Positions 7,863 through 17,321 are shown, numbered from the stretch's first letter. The stretch: 64,000 nucleotides of DNA from Segatella copri (GCF_002224675.1 NZ_NMPZ01000001.1:186001-250000), one strand, 5' to 3'. Made by a program: numbers and translations. Notes: generated from the sequence alone by a model not told the origin.

Positions 7863-10800
7863 CTATTTCTTGGTGAATGTCTTGTAGATAGCAGGCAACA
7901 CCAGCAAGGTGAGCAGCGTACTGGTTATCAGACCACCTATCACCACCGTAGCCAGTGGGCGCTGTACCTCTGCTCCATCACCCTGGGAAAGTGCCATTGG
8001 CAGGAAACCCATAGAGGCAACAAGTGCCGTCATCAAGACAGGACGCAAGCGAACCATACAGCTCTCAATGATGCGATGATGAATTAACTCTGTCACTCCA
8101 CTGGATGCTGACAGTTTGTCAGCAGTCTTTTCTTCACGCTGCATCTGGTTCATCTGTCCGATAAGTACGATTCCATTGAGCACCGCTACACCAAAGAGGG
8201 CTATGAAGCCGACACCTGCCGAGATGCTGAAAGGCATACCTCTGAGCCACAAAGCCCAGACGCCTCCGATGGCAGCCAGCGGAATGGCAGAGAAGACGAA
8301 AAGCGACTCACGGACATTCTTCACCGTAGCATAGAGCAACAGCAAGATAATGACAAGCGCTATCGGTATTACTACCATCAGACGGTTGGTAGCACTCTGC
8401 AGGTTTTCAAATTCACCACCATAATTATAATAGTAGCCATCCGGCAACTTCAGCTTTTCATCGAGAATCTCCTGGATGTCCTCCACGGTACTCTGCACAT
8501 CCCTGCCCTTCACGTTGAATCCAACATAGATGCGGCGGGCACCATCCTCATGAGAAACCTGAGCCGGCGCTGGTGAATAATCAATATCTGCCACCTGAGA
8601 CAACGGAATGTCCGTACCATCCTTGAGAGGTATGCTCAATTGCTCAAGCGACTCTACGTTGCGCTGCGAAGGATCCATACGCAGCACGATATCAAACTTC
8701 TTGTCACCTTCGTAGAGAGAACCAGCCACGGCTCCGGCAAAGGTGGTTTCCAATATCTCACTGATATCATCCACACTAACCCCGTAGGCAGCCATCTTTT
8801 CATGGTTGTATTTTACCTGGATTTGAGGCAAACCGGCAACTTCCTCCACAAAGATACCGCTCACGCCCGGCACATCTTCTATCATTTTCTTCACCTTGCC
8901 TGCCTGCTGAGTGAGCACGTCCAGATCATCACCAAATATCTTGATAGCCACATCCTGCTTGATACCTGTCAGCAACTCATTGTTGCGCATCTGAATAGGT
9001 TGAGAAATCTCAGCTTCCAATCCAGGAATGGCACTCAAGGTTTCCTCCATCTTCTCCATCAGTTCTGGAGTAGTCTTGGCAGAGGTCCATTCAGCCTTCG
9101 GTTTCAGTGCAATCATGATGTCGGCACGTTCTACCGGCATCGGGTCGGTAGGAATCTCTGCACTACCTATACGGCTTACAACCTGCTTAATCTCAGGATA
9201 TTCCTTCTTGAGCAGCTTTTCAGCCTTGCTACAACTCTCCACCATCTGCGACAATGAAGTTCCCTGCGACATACTCATCTCCACGGCAAAGTCTCCTTCT
9301 TCCAGACTTGGGATGAATTCGCCTCCCAGAAATTTGAAGCCCACGACACTGACGCAGAAAAGAGCCACAGCACCAGTGATGACATCCTTGTTACGTGCCA
9401 AGACCCAGACGAGAACCGGTCGGTACCATGCCTGCAACTTTTCTATCACGCGGTCGGAGAATGTTTTTCGGGTATGTACCTTTCTACTTAACATTAGCGA
9501 ACTTGCCATCGGCACATAGGTAAGCGAGAGAATGAAGGCTCCCAGAATGGCAAAGAATACAGTAAGTGCCATAGGACGGAACATCTTTCCTTCGATTCCT
9601 ACCAGTGTCATCAGCGGAATATATACAATCATAATGATGATTTCACCGAACGCAGCACTCTGACGGATTCGGGAAGCAGAGAAATGAACTTCCTCGTCCA
9701 TCTGTTTCTGGGTCAGGGCAAATGGGGTTGCTGCTCCACCATTCTGACATTGAGCAAGATAAGCAGCACGAACTTCCGGCTGCGAGAAATGACCGGTATT
9801 GATATGTGTCACCACAGCTTCAACAATGATGACCGCAGAATCCACTATCATACCAAAGTCGATGGCTCCCAGCGACATCAGATTTCCGTCGATGCCAAAG
9901 GTCTTCATCATACCGAAGGCAAAGAGCATACTCAGTGGGATGACACTTGCTACAACAAGTCCGGCTCGCCAGTTACCTAGGAAGATAACAAGTACGAAAA
10001 TGACGATAAGTCCGCCTTCAATCAGGTTGCGGGCGATGGTGCCCTCTACTCGGTCCACCAGGTTGGTTCGATCGATAAACGGTTCGATAACTACTCCTTC
10101 CGGAAGCGATTTCTGAATCTGATTGATTCGTTCCTTAACATTTTTGATAACTTCCTGGAAGTTCTCGCCCTTGAGCATGATGGCGATACCAGCCACCACC
10201 TCGCCTTCGCCATTGCGGGTGACGGCACCGAAACGGGTGGCATGGCCCAACTGAACCTTTGCCACATCGCCCACCTTGACAGGTGTTCCATCCACCGTCT
10301 TTACCGTGATGTTGGCAACATCCTCCAGATTCTTCACCACACCGATGCCTCGGATATAATACTGGTTGGAATTCTGCTCGATGTAGCTGCCACCCGTATT
10401 GGCATTGTTGCGCTGCAAGGCTTCAAACACCTCGTTTACGGAGACTCCGCTGGCGTTCAGTTGGTCGGTATTGATAGCCACCTCATATTGCTTGACATAG
10501 CCGCCCCAACCGCTTACTTCGGCAACGCCCGGGGTTCCGGAAAGCTGTTTACGCACAATCCAGTCCTGCATGGTTCGGAGCTGGGTGAGCGAGTATTTAT
10601 GCTCGTATCCCTCCTTGGCACGAATGGTATAGTGGTAGATTTCGCCCAATCCGGTGGCAATAGGTCCCATCTCGGTTTCGGTGTTCTTTGGCAGTTCTTT
10701 CTCCAACTGTTCCACTACCTGACTCACCTGCGAACGTGCCCAATAGATATCGGCGGCATCGTCGAAGACAAGCGTGATGACCGAGAGTCCGCTTCTTGAA

Positions 10801-11054
10801 ATGCTACGGCGTTCCTGGATGCGGGGGATATTTGCAAGCGCCATTTCTACAGGAGTGGTTACATATTGCTCCACCTCCTGAGCTCCCAGCGAAGGAGCCT
10901 GAGTGATGACCTGTACTTGATTATCTGTAATGTCCGGGGTGGAATCGAAAGGAAGATGCACCAGCGACCAGACACCCCATATCGCCAGGGCTATAGAGAG
11001 TACTCCAATCACCAGTTTGTGGCGAATGGAATAAGTAATAAGTTTCTGAAACAT
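7863..11054 (-). CDS. Heavy-metal efflux RND transporter (CzcA/CusA family)
   Basis: 1063 residues, the normal size for an HME-RND pump. The start RHKLVIGVLSIALAIWGVWSL is the first transmembrane helix; two large periplasmic loops (about 35-335 and 560-870) alternate with helix bundles. In TM4 the proton-relay motif reads DFGMIVDSAVIIVE (residues 399-412, acidic residues D399 and D405). HME proteins for divalent Zn/Co/Cd/Ni usually carry DFG-type motifs, whereas Cu/Ag pumps of the CusA type have an AIGAMVDA-like motif, so a divalent cation is the likelier substrate; this is inference. It lies between the adaptor (41 bases upstream) and outer-membrane genes. Confidence 0.93.
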   Translation of the reverse strand: MFQKLITYSIRHKLVIGVLSIALAIWGVWSLVHLPFDSTPDITDNQVQVITQAPSLGAQEVEQYVTTPVEMALANIPRIQERRSISRSGLSVITLVFDDAADIYWARSQVSQVVEQLEKELPKNTETEMGPIATGLGEIYHYTIRAKEGYEHKYSLTQLRTMQDWIVRKQLSGTPGVAEVSGWGGYVKQYEVAINTDQLNASGVSVNEVFEALQRNNANTGGSYIEQNSNQYYIRGIGVVKNLEDVANITVKTVDGTPVKVGDVAKVQLGHATRFGAVTRNGEGEVVAGIAIMLKGENFQEVIKNVKERINQIQKSLPEGVVIEPFIDRTNLVDRVEGTIARNLIEGGLIVIFVLVIFLGNWRAGLVVASVIPLSMLFAFGMMKTFGIDGNLMSLGAIDFGMIVDSAVIIVEAVVTHINTGHFSQPEVRAAYLAQCQNGGAATPFALTQKQMDEEVHFSASRIRQSAAFGEIIIMIVYIPLMTLVGIEGKMFRPMALTVFFAILGAFILSLTYVPMASSLMLSRKVHTRKTFSDRVIEKLQAWYRPVLVWVLARNKDVITGAVALFCVSVVGFKFLGGEFIPSLEEGDFAVEMSMSQGTSLSQMVESCSKAEKLLKKEYPEIKQVVSRIGSAEIPTDPMPVERADIMIALKPKAEWTSAKTTPELMEKMEETLSAIPGLEAEISQPIQMRNNELLTGIKQDVAIKIFGDDLDVLTQQAGKVKKMIEDVPGVSGIFVEEVAGLPQIQVKYNHEKMAAYGVSVDDISEILETTFAGAVAGSLYEGDKKFDIVLRMDPSQRNVESLEQLSIPLKDGTDIPLSQVADIDYSPAPAQVSHEDGARRIYVGFNVKGRDVQSTVEDIQEILDEKLKLPDGYYYNYGGEFENLQSATNRLMVVIPIALVIILLLLYATVKNVRESLFVFSAIPLAAIGGVWALWLRGMPFSISAGVGFIALFGVAVLNGIVLIGQMNQMQREEKTADKLSASSGVTELIHHRIIESCMVRLRPVLMTALVASMGFLPMALSQGDGAEVQRPLATVVIGGLITSTLLTLLVLPAIYKTFTKK

Positions 11055-11095
11055 AAGCTTTAATCTAAAAATGATTCGTTGAAAACTATTAAAGC

Positions 11096-12349
11096 TTAAT
11101 GTGCATGCTCGCTATGTTCGCCTGTAAGCGAAGCCAGATAATAAGCGTTCGCAGTTACAATCTTCTTGCCGGCAGCTCCATTCTTACCCTTCAGTAGATG
11201 GTTGCAAAGCTTCACCTCTGTATATTTACCATCCGAAGCGCCTGTGGTCACCTCATGACGGGAGAAGCTGTAGTTACCCTTGCTGGGAGCTCCATTGAGA
11301 GCGAAGACATACTGCTTTCCATCTGCGCTCACAATTGCATGGGATGGCAAGGCGAGACACTGCTGGCTACCTGTAGCTATCTTTCCGCTTACATACATAC
11401 CTGCGAAAAGCTTTCCGCCATGGCTATTGCCTGAAGAAGAATGCAGATAACTCTTCACGCTTGCTGCATCCAGCTTTACGTGAACAGCAACGGCTTTCGA
11501 ATTATCGTTAAAGTATTGGTTCATGCCATATACCGTGCCTGAAAGCTTTACGCCAGGCTGATTAGTCAGGTTTATGGTCACCCGATTGCCCACCTTGACC
11601 TTCGCCAAATCCTTCTCGAAGACATTGAGGTCGCATTCCACTGCCTGGGTGTTTCTAATCTTCATCAGAGGAGTCTGCATATCAGCATAACTACCCAGAC
11701 TGGCAGTCATCTCGCTCACGATGCCGGAGATAGGCGCATGCAAAGGGAACGCTGTGGTAAACTTGCCTTTGGACACAGCGGAAGTAGAAATACCCATCTG
11801 GCTGAGCTGTCTGCCAATACCCAAAAGATTGGCATGAGCCACTTGGTAATCTTTCTTTGTCTGCTGTAAGGTACGCTTCACACCTGCTCCCTGCTTACTG
11901 AGCAGAAGTTGGCGCTCCAAATCAGCCTTGGCAAGTTCGCACTCCTTGGCAGCAGAGTAATACTCACGCTGAAGACTTACCACATCTGTATTTTCAACGG
12001 TAGCAACAACCTGTCCCTTATGAACAAGCTGCCCTTCTTTTACAGAAATAGATTTCACGATACCGCCCATCAAAGAGGCAACATCACCCATCGCCTGTGC
12101 ACGCAGTACGAGCGATCCTTTCGCTTCTATGGTGGCATCCATCTCACGCTCCACAGCTTCACCCATCTTCAAATCTACGGTGCTGACCTGCTTGGCAGTC
12201 AACGGAATATGATCAAAATCTACTTCTTCTTCATGTTCATGCTCATGTTCCTCATGTGCATGAGCCTCTGAACCGGTTTGTTTCGCAAAGAAAGCGAATC
12301 CAGCCCAGGCAATCGCCGTAACGGCGACAATCAAAATTACTCTTTTCAT
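11096..12349 (-). CDS. Periplasmic adaptor of metal efflux pump (CusB/CzcB family)
   Basis: 417 residues. A short N-terminal hydrophobic helix (about residues 3-20) is followed by a His/Glu-rich metal-binding stretch (about 28-44, eight or so His), then the lipoyl-like halves (GIVKSISVKEGQLVHKGQVV near 91-110), an alpha-hairpin, and beta-barrel strands (HAPISGIVSEM near 207). Family role: joins the RND pump to the outer-membrane channel and passes metal to it. It is first of the three pump genes and has its own promoter-like box. The His-rich N-terminus matches metal sensing or capture before transport. Confidence 0.92.
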   Translation of the reverse strand: MKRVILIVAVTAIAWAGFAFFAKQTGSEAHAHEEHEHEHEEEVDFDHIPLTAKQVSTVDLKMGEAVEREMDATIEAKGSLVLRAQAMGDVASLMGGIVKSISVKEGQLVHKGQVVATVENTDVVSLQREYYSAAKECELAKADLERQLLLSKQGAGVKRTLQQTKKDYQVAHANLLGIGRQLSQMGISTSAVSKGKFTTAFPLHAPISGIVSEMTASLGSYADMQTPLMKIRNTQAVECDLNVFEKDLAKVKVGNRVTINLTNQPGVKLSGTVYGMNQYFNDNSKAVAVHVKLDAASVKSYLHSSSGNSHGGKLFAGMYVSGKIATGSQQCLALPSHAIVSADGKQYVFALNGAPSKGNYSFSRHEVTTGASDGKYTEVKLCNHLLKGKNGAAGKKIVTANAYYLASLTGEHSEHAH

Positions 12350-12422
12350 GTTTGTATTTTCCTTCTATTTTATAATTCTACACTACAATTTGACACAACG
12401 AATCTTATCAAAAATCCGTTGG

Positions 12423-12430
12423 CAAAAGTA
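12423..12430 (-). promoter_or_regulatory. -7 promoter box of the pump operon
   Basis: On the minus strand TACTTTTG fits the Bacteroidota consensus TAnnTTTG, with a TTGCAAG stretch about 20 bases upstream for the -33 element. It lies about 75 bases before the adaptor start. Confidence 0.65.
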
Positions 12431-12505
12431 CACAGAAAATCTTGCAACTCAGTTGCATTCGAATCTTCAAACCGATTTTTGCAACCGAGTGGCAAACTTG
12501 TAAAA

Positions 12506-12928
12506 TCATAAAATAGAAGGAGGGCCCCGTCTGCTATAGCCTGCCGCCAACCCCTCAACAAGCGGAGAAGCTGCCACATGCTGCCATCTCACTGAAATGA
12601 GTGAGAGACGAGGGAAGGTTAAAAGGGAAGAACAAGACAGGATCATGAACTGATGGCTCTCATCTACCAGCAACTTGCGGATACCCTTCACCATCTTGGA
12701 ATTGACGACAAACTGATGCATTTGACGAACGCTGCAGTTCTCACGATCGCTATTATTTTCCTGATTATGATGTTCGGTATGTTCATCATTGATGTTGCCA
12801 TCCTGCTCGCATTGCTCCTGAATCATACAGATACGACCCATGTGGTGATGATGGGGCATCACCGTAGATAGCAATATACTCAATGTAGCTATCCATAGAC
12901 CAAATATGTATAATCTTCTTTTTCTCAT
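12506..12928 (-). CDS. Small exported His/Cys protein upstream of the pump (DUF6769-like)
   Basis: About 140 residues from the ATG at 12928; two codons further up there is only a TTG. The N-terminus is basic with a hydrophobic helix (YIFGLWIATLSILLSTVMP), directly followed by HHHHMGRIC and then a His/Glu/Asn-rich stretch with further Cys residues. A HHHHxGxxC segment after the signal helix, with a position just upstream of CusB-type genes, is what I know of the DUF6769 family in Bacteroidota; the match is from memory. Likely a periplasmic or membrane-anchored metal-binding accessory protein. It has its own promoter box, so it may be expressed separately from the pump genes. Confidence 0.65.
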   Translation of the reverse strand: MRKRRLYIFGLWIATLSILLSTVMPHHHHMGRICMIQEQCEQDGNINDEHTEHHNQENNSDRENCSVRQMHQFVVNSKMVKGIRKLLVDESHQFMILSCSSLLTFPRLSLISVRWQHVAASPLVEGLAAGYSRRGPPSIL

Positions 12929-12942
12929 TCGCAAATTGGCTA

Positions 12943-12950
12943 CAAAAATA
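12943..12950 (-). promoter_or_regulatory. -7 box before the DUF6769-like gene
   Basis: TATTTTTG on the minus strand fits TAnnTTTG. It ends about 14 bases before the ATG at 12928, implying a very short leader. Confidence 0.5.
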
Positions 12951-13066
12951 CAGAATTTTTGTTATATTACCAAGAAAGAAAGATGATTTTATAGCATTTT
13001 TTCTAAAAAAAACTAAAAGGCAAGTACCTATACTCCGATGATTGCCGTGTTTTAAGTAAAATTTAG

Positions 13067-13074
13067 TATCTTTG
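13067..13074 (+). promoter_or_regulatory. -7 box before dsbD
   Basis: TATCTTTG fits TAnnTTTG and is followed by GCAATCAAA, 27 bases before the start codon at 13101. Confidence 0.7.
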
Positions 13075-13100
13075 CAATCAAAATTAGTACATAAATAAAA

Positions 13101-15176
13101 ATGAAAAAGTTTATTGCAGTTTTACAGTTACTCTTAGTAGTAATGTTGGCTCATGCGCAGATGATGAACCCTGTGAAGTTCTCAACCTCGCTCAAGACCA
13201 ATGGAACCGCTGTAGCGGAAATCGTGTTTAATGGAAAAATCCAACCGGGATGGCATGTCTATTCTACAGGTTTGGGCGCAGACGGACCTATTTCAGCCAC
13301 TTTTAACGTAAACAAGCTTGACGGTGTAGAACTCGTAGGCAAGTTGCAGGCTCGTGGCCATGAAATTTCAAAGTTCGACCCTCTCTTTGAGATGAAGTTA
13401 CGCTTCTTCGAGGGTAGCGCCACTTTCGTACAGAAAGTGAAGTTCACCAAGCCTAACTATCGTATCGATGCTTATTTAGAGTATGGCGCTTGCAGCGACC
13501 AGAATTGCCTTCCTCCTAGCGAGGCAAGCTTCAAGCATAGTGGCAAATCTCCTGCTGTAGATGGCAAGGATGCTGTCAGCCCTGAAGATGCGAAAGCTAA
13601 CGGAATGACAGAAGATCCAGCAGCTATCGCTAAGGCGAAAGCAGACTCTTTGGCTCAGCTTGCCGTAGCAGAGAAAGTAGATAGCACAGCTAATATCGAT
13701 TCTTCATTCTCTGTAGATGGTGATGATGCTAAGGCTTGGTGGAAACCGGTTGTAAAGGAGCTTCAGGCGTTTGGTGGCAACAATGACATTGCCAACCATT
13801 CACTCTTCTATATCTTCATTATTGGTTTTGTGGGCGGTTTGCTCGCTCTTGTAATGCCATGTATCTGGCCTATCATTCCTATGACAGTAAGCTTCTTTCT
13901 GAAGCGTGCCAAGAATGACAAGAAGAAGGGTATCCGCGATGCGATCACTTATGGTTTGAGTATTGTCATCATATACTTGGCACTCGGTCTCACCGTTACT
14001 GCCATTGCAGGTCCTAGTACCCTCAATGCGCTTAGTACAAGTGCGGTATTCAACATCATCCTCTTCTTGCTTCTGGCAGTCTTCGCATTCTCATTCTTCG
14101 GATGGTTTGAAATCAAGTTGCCAGACAGTTGGGGTAATGCTGTAGATAATAAAGCTTCCAGCACAACCGGACTCATCAGCATCTTCCTGATGGCGTTCAC
14201 ACTCGTGCTCGTAAGTTTCTCTTGTACCGCTCCTATCATCGGCTTGCTTCTGGTACAGACAGTTACATCGGGTGACTGGTTGGCACCAACCATTGGTATG
14301 TTTGGTTTTGCCCTTGCTCTCGCCTTGCCATTCACCCTCTTTGCACTCTTCCCATCTTGGTTGAAGTCAGCTCCTAAGTCTGGTTCTTGGATGGAGACCA
14401 TCAAGATTGTGCTTGGTTTCATTGAGCTTGCTTTCTCTTTGAAGTTCTTGTCTGTAGCAGATTTGGCTTATGGCTGGCACATTATGGATCGCGAGGTATT
14501 CCTCTCACTCTGGATTGTCATCTTCGGCCTGCTCGGTCTCTACCTGATTGGCAAGTTGAAATTCCAGGTAGATGCCATCGGCGGTGACCTCAACAAGCCA
14601 ATGCCAGTAGCTTGCATTATGCTTGGTCTTTGTTCTTTGGCTTTCTCTGTTTATATGATTCCTGGTCTTTGGGGTGCTCCATGCAAGGCTGTAAGTGCTT
14701 TTGCCCCACCAGTAAATACCCAGGATTTCAACCTGAACACCAAGGTGGTAGAACCGGCTTATAAGGACTACGAGGAAGGTATGGCAGCAGCAAAGGCAGC
14801 AGGCAAGCCTGTACTGATTGACTTTACCGGCTACGGTTGTGTCAACTGCCGTAAGATGGAGGCTTCAGTCTGGACAGACCCTAGTGTTACTGACATTTTG
14901 ACAAAGGACTACGTACTCATCTCTCTCTATGTAGATGACAAGACTCCATTGCCACAGCCTATGGAGGTGACTTTCAATGGCGAAAAGCGTACATTGAGAA
15001 CCATCGGTGACAAGTGGAGCTACTTGCAGGCAAGCAAGTTTGGTGCTAATGCCCAGCCATTCTACATTCCTGTGGATAATGAGGGAAATCCTCTGAACGC
15101 TGCATTCAGCTTCAAGGAGGATGTCAGTGCTTATCTTGACTTCTTGCATAAGGGTCTTGATAACTATCGTAAGTAA
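13101..15176 (+). CDS. dsbD: DsbD-like thiol:disulfide interchange protein
   Basis: 691 residues in three parts. After a signal peptide ending AHAQ (about residue 20) comes an immunoglobulin-like N-terminal domain with the Cys pair YGACSDQNC (about residues 131-136). The membrane domain (about 230-540) has the redox Cys in MPCIWPIIPM (about 253) and FSCTAPIIG (about 373). The C-terminal thioredoxin-like domain has the active site GCVNCRKME at about 576-584. All three pairs needed to carry electrons from cytoplasmic thioredoxin to the periplasm are present. Role by family: supplies reductant for disulfide isomerisation and cytochrome c maturation. It stands alone with its own promoter and terminator. 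Confidence 0.92.
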   Translation: MKKFIAVLQLLLVVMLAHAQMMNPVKFSTSLKTNGTAVAEIVFNGKIQPGWHVYSTGLGADGPISATFNVNKLDGVELVGKLQARGHEISKFDPLFEMKLRFFEGSATFVQKVKFTKPNYRIDAYLEYGACSDQNCLPPSEASFKHSGKSPAVDGKDAVSPEDAKANGMTEDPAAIAKAKADSLAQLAVAEKVDSTANIDSSFSVDGDDAKAWWKPVVKELQAFGGNNDIANHSLFYIFIIGFVGGLLALVMPCIWPIIPMTVSFFLKRAKNDKKKGIRDAITYGLSIVIIYLALGLTVTAIAGPSTLNALSTSAVFNIILFLLLAVFAFSFFGWFEIKLPDSWGNAVDNKASSTTGLISIFLMAFTLVLVSFSCTAPIIGLLLVQTVTSGDWLAPTIGMFGFALALALPFTLFALFPSWLKSAPKSGSWMETIKIVLGFIELAFSLKFLSVADLAYGWHIMDREVFLSLWIVIFGLLGLYLIGKLKFQVDAIGGDLNKPMPVACIMLGLCSLAFSVYMIPGLWGAPCKAVSAFAPPVNTQDFNLNTKVVEPAYKDYEEGMAAAKAAGKPVLIDFTGYGCVNCRKMEASVWTDPSVTDILTKDYVLISLYVDDKTPLPQPMEVTFNGEKRTLRTIGDKWSYLQASKFGANAQPFYIPVDNEGNPLNAAFSFKEDVSAYLDFLHKGLDNYRK

Positions 15177-15194
15177 TAATTAACTTTTCATAAG

Positions 15195-15229
15195 GCGGGA
15201 GTGGCATGTTATTTGCTATTCCCGCTTTT
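15195..15229 (+). terminator. Rho-independent terminator after dsbD
   Basis: GCGGGAGTGGCA (15195-15206) pairs with TGCTATTCCCGC (15214-15225) using two G-T wobbles, then TTTT. Confidence 0.75.
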
Positions 15230-15264
15230 GTAATTAAAGTATAACACTATAAAAAGAGGAATTT

Positions 15265-16536
15265 ATGAACAATAAAGAAGTTCCAGTCCTGCTTTTGACA
15301 GGCTATCTGGGCAGTGGTAAGACTACCCTGCTCAACAAGATTTTGGCTAACAAGAAGGGTATCAAATTTGCCGTTATCGTCAACGATATCGGTGAGGTGA
15401 ATATTGATGCAGCTCTCATAGAGAAAGGTGGTGTGGTAGGTCAGAAGGATGATTCCCTGGTTTCACTCCAGAATGGATGTATTTGCTGTACCTTGAAGAT
15501 GGACCTTGTAGAACAGCTCAAGGAAATCGTAGATATGAAGCGTTTCGACTATATTGTAATAGAGGCAAGCGGTATCTGCGAGCCTGCACCTATAGCACAG
15601 ACCATCTGCTCTATCCCATCCCTGGGTCCTCAGTATATCAAGAACGGTATCTTGCGCCTAGACAGCATCGTTACTGTAGTTGATGCACTTCGTATGAAGG
15701 ACGAGTTTGCCAATGGTTCTGATTTGATGAAGCCAAACCTTGATGAGGAGGATCTCGCTTCTCTCGTCATCCAGCAGATGGAATTCTGTAACATCATCCT
15801 TCTCAATAAGGCCGCAGATGTAGAGCCTAAGGAGTTGGAGCACCTGAAGCAGATTATCCGCGCTATCCAGCCTAAGGCAGAGATTTTCGAATGTAACTAT
15901 GGTGATGTAGATCTCGATCTGATTGTCAATACTCACAAGTTTGACTGGCAGACTGTTGCATCATCAGCAGGCTGGATTCAGGAAATCGAATCTGAACGAA
16001 GCGGAGAAGAGGACCATGAAGAAGAAGAGCATGAGCATCATCATCACCATGATGAAGACGATGACGAGCACGAGCACCACCACGATCACGAGGATCATGA
16101 ACATGGTCACCACCATCATCATCACGATCATGACCATGACCACGAAGGTGGCGAGGTCGAGGAATATGGTATTGGAACCTTCGTATATTATCGCCGCAAG
16201 GCATTCGACCTGGGTCTCTTCGATGAGTTTGTTGCAAGAAAATGGCCTCGTGACATCGTTCGTGCCAAGGGTATCTGCTATTTTGCTGATGAACCAGACA
16301 TGTGCTATGTTTTCGAGCAGGCAGGTCAGCAGAAGACTGTCAAGCAGGCTGGTCAGTGGCTCGCAACAATGCCAGCCGACCAGCTCGCAGAACTGCGCAA
16401 GAACAATCCGCAGCTTGAGAAGGAATGGGATGAGAAACTTGGTGACCGTATGATCAAGATTGTATTCATCGGTCAGCACATCAAGGACCAGAAGGATGCT
16501 ATTATCGCCGAACTTGATAAGACTTTAGCACTCTAA
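15265..16536 (+). CDS. COG0523 (CobW-type) metal GTPase with His-rich loop
   Basis: 423 residues. Walker A GYLGSGKT is at residues 13-20, the diagnostic metal-binding CICC (CxCC) motif at 72-75, a Walker B/ExSG region IVIEASG near 97-103 and the base-specificity motif NKAAD at 181-185. A 50-residue loop (about 247-296) of His, Asp and Glu follows, with 23 His by my count. The CobW C-terminal domain (from about 300, GIGTFVYYRRKAFD) completes the protein. Family role: GTP-driven metallochaperone, often for Zn or Co. The loop suggests metal storage or buffering. It follows dsbD after a terminator, and no zinc-regulator site was recognised in front of it. Confidence 0.9.
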   Translation: MNNKEVPVLLLTGYLGSGKTTLLNKILANKKGIKFAVIVNDIGEVNIDAALIEKGGVVGQKDDSLVSLQNGCICCTLKMDLVEQLKEIVDMKRFDYIVIEASGICEPAPIAQTICSIPSLGPQYIKNGILRLDSIVTVVDALRMKDEFANGSDLMKPNLDEEDLASLVIQQMEFCNIILLNKAADVEPKELEHLKQIIRAIQPKAEIFECNYGDVDLDLIVNTHKFDWQTVASSAGWIQEIESERSGEEDHEEEEHEHHHHHDEDDDEHEHHHDHEDHEHGHHHHHHDHDHDHEGGEVEEYGIGTFVYYRRKAFDLGLFDEFVARKWPRDIVRAKGICYFADEPDMCYVFEQAGQQKTVKQAGQWLATMPADQLAELRKNNPQLEKEWDEKLGDRMIKIVFIGQHIKDQKDAIIAELDKTLAL

Positions 16537-16543
16537 GGGAAGT

Positions 16544-16596
16544 CGCCCTGTCAGGCAAAAGCATGAAGATATTTATGTTTTTGTCCTCACAGGGCG
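16544..16596. repeat. Palindromic intergenic repeat, degenerate copy C
   Basis: CGCCCTG...CAAAAGCAT (16544-16564) pairs imperfectly with ATG...ACAGGGCG (16575-16596) around a 10-base loop. The modules resemble copies A (6397) and B (59547). It begins 8 bases after the GTPase stop, so it could also act as a 3' stabiliser. Confidence 0.65.
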
Positions 16597-16735
16597 TTAT
16601 ATTTTACTTGTAAAACTTAAGAGATAATAGCGCATTTTAACTACCGAAAAGATGAAAAAACCAGAAATTAAAGGAAAAATGCGGGTAAAAATGCAGTTTT
16701 TTCTTCGTTTGTACTTTTAATTCGTTTTTTTTTGT

Positions 16736-16743
16736 TAAATTTG
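16736..16743 (+). promoter_or_regulatory. -7 box before the GNAT/ligase pair
   Basis: TAAATTTG fits TAnnTTTG, 38 bases before the GNAT start. The remaining intergenic stretch 16600-16735 is AT-rich and holds nothing else I recognise. Confidence 0.6.
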
Positions 16744-16781
16744 CACCCGATTAATAAATAATTAAGTGAATATACAAAGAA

Positions 16782-17306
16782 ATGAAGACCGATTTTCGAC
16801 CTGCATATATTAAGGACTTTGAGGCGTGTTGGAACATCATTGACCAGGCTCGTCGCTCTATGATTGCATCAGGACGTCATCAGTGGACTAATGACTATCC
16901 TGCCGAGCACGATATAAAAGACGACATCAACAATGGTAACGCATACGTACTTACCGTAGATGGCGAGGTGGCTGTCTATGGTGCAGTAGCACTCAATGGT
17001 GAACCACAGTACGATTTTATCGATGGCGACTGGCTTACCACAGGCGATTATTATGTAATACACCGCTTTGCTACGTTGCCTAAATATCAGCGTGAGGGTT
17101 TCGCACGTATATTTATTAATAAGGTGAATAGTCTCTGCGAGGTAGAAAAGGTTCCTAGCATCAAGGTAGATACCAATTTCGATAATCTTCCGATGATTAA
17201 CTTGCTCTCTTCCATGGGCTTCTGCATCTGCGGAAGAATCAACTATGGGAACAGAGGTATGCGCTTTGCTTTCGAAAAGCAAACGATACAGCCACAAATA
17301 CAATAA
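16782..17306 (+). CDS. GNAT-family N-acetyltransferase
   Basis: 174 residues. The start MKTDFRPAYIKDFEACWNIID matches the first strand and helix of GNAT proteins. The strand YYVIHRFATLPKYQREGFARIFINKV at about residues 88-113 is motif A with the Q/R-x-x-G-x-A/G acetyl-CoA pyrophosphate loop (QREGFA), followed by IKVDTNFDNLPMINLLSSMGF, the usual GNAT C-terminal 'D-N-x-x-M-x-x-L/Y-x-K/S-x-G-F' pattern. Substrate unknown. It is followed after 15 bases by the DNA ligase gene, so the two are probably co-transcribed. Confidence 0.88.
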   Translation: MKTDFRPAYIKDFEACWNIIDQARRSMIASGRHQWTNDYPAEHDIKDDINNGNAYVLTVDGEVAVYGAVALNGEPQYDFIDGDWLTTGDYYVIHRFATLPKYQREGFARIFINKVNSLCEVEKVPSIKVDTNFDNLPMINLLSSMGFCICGRINYGNRGMRFAFEKQTIQPQIQ

Positions 17307-17321
17307 CGATTTACAGACATT

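Noticed and set aside
15926..16479. Antisense and shifted frames over the His-rich loop
   Set aside because: They are translations of CAT/GAT-type repeats in other frames (Met/Val/Ile- or Asp/His/Arg-rich).
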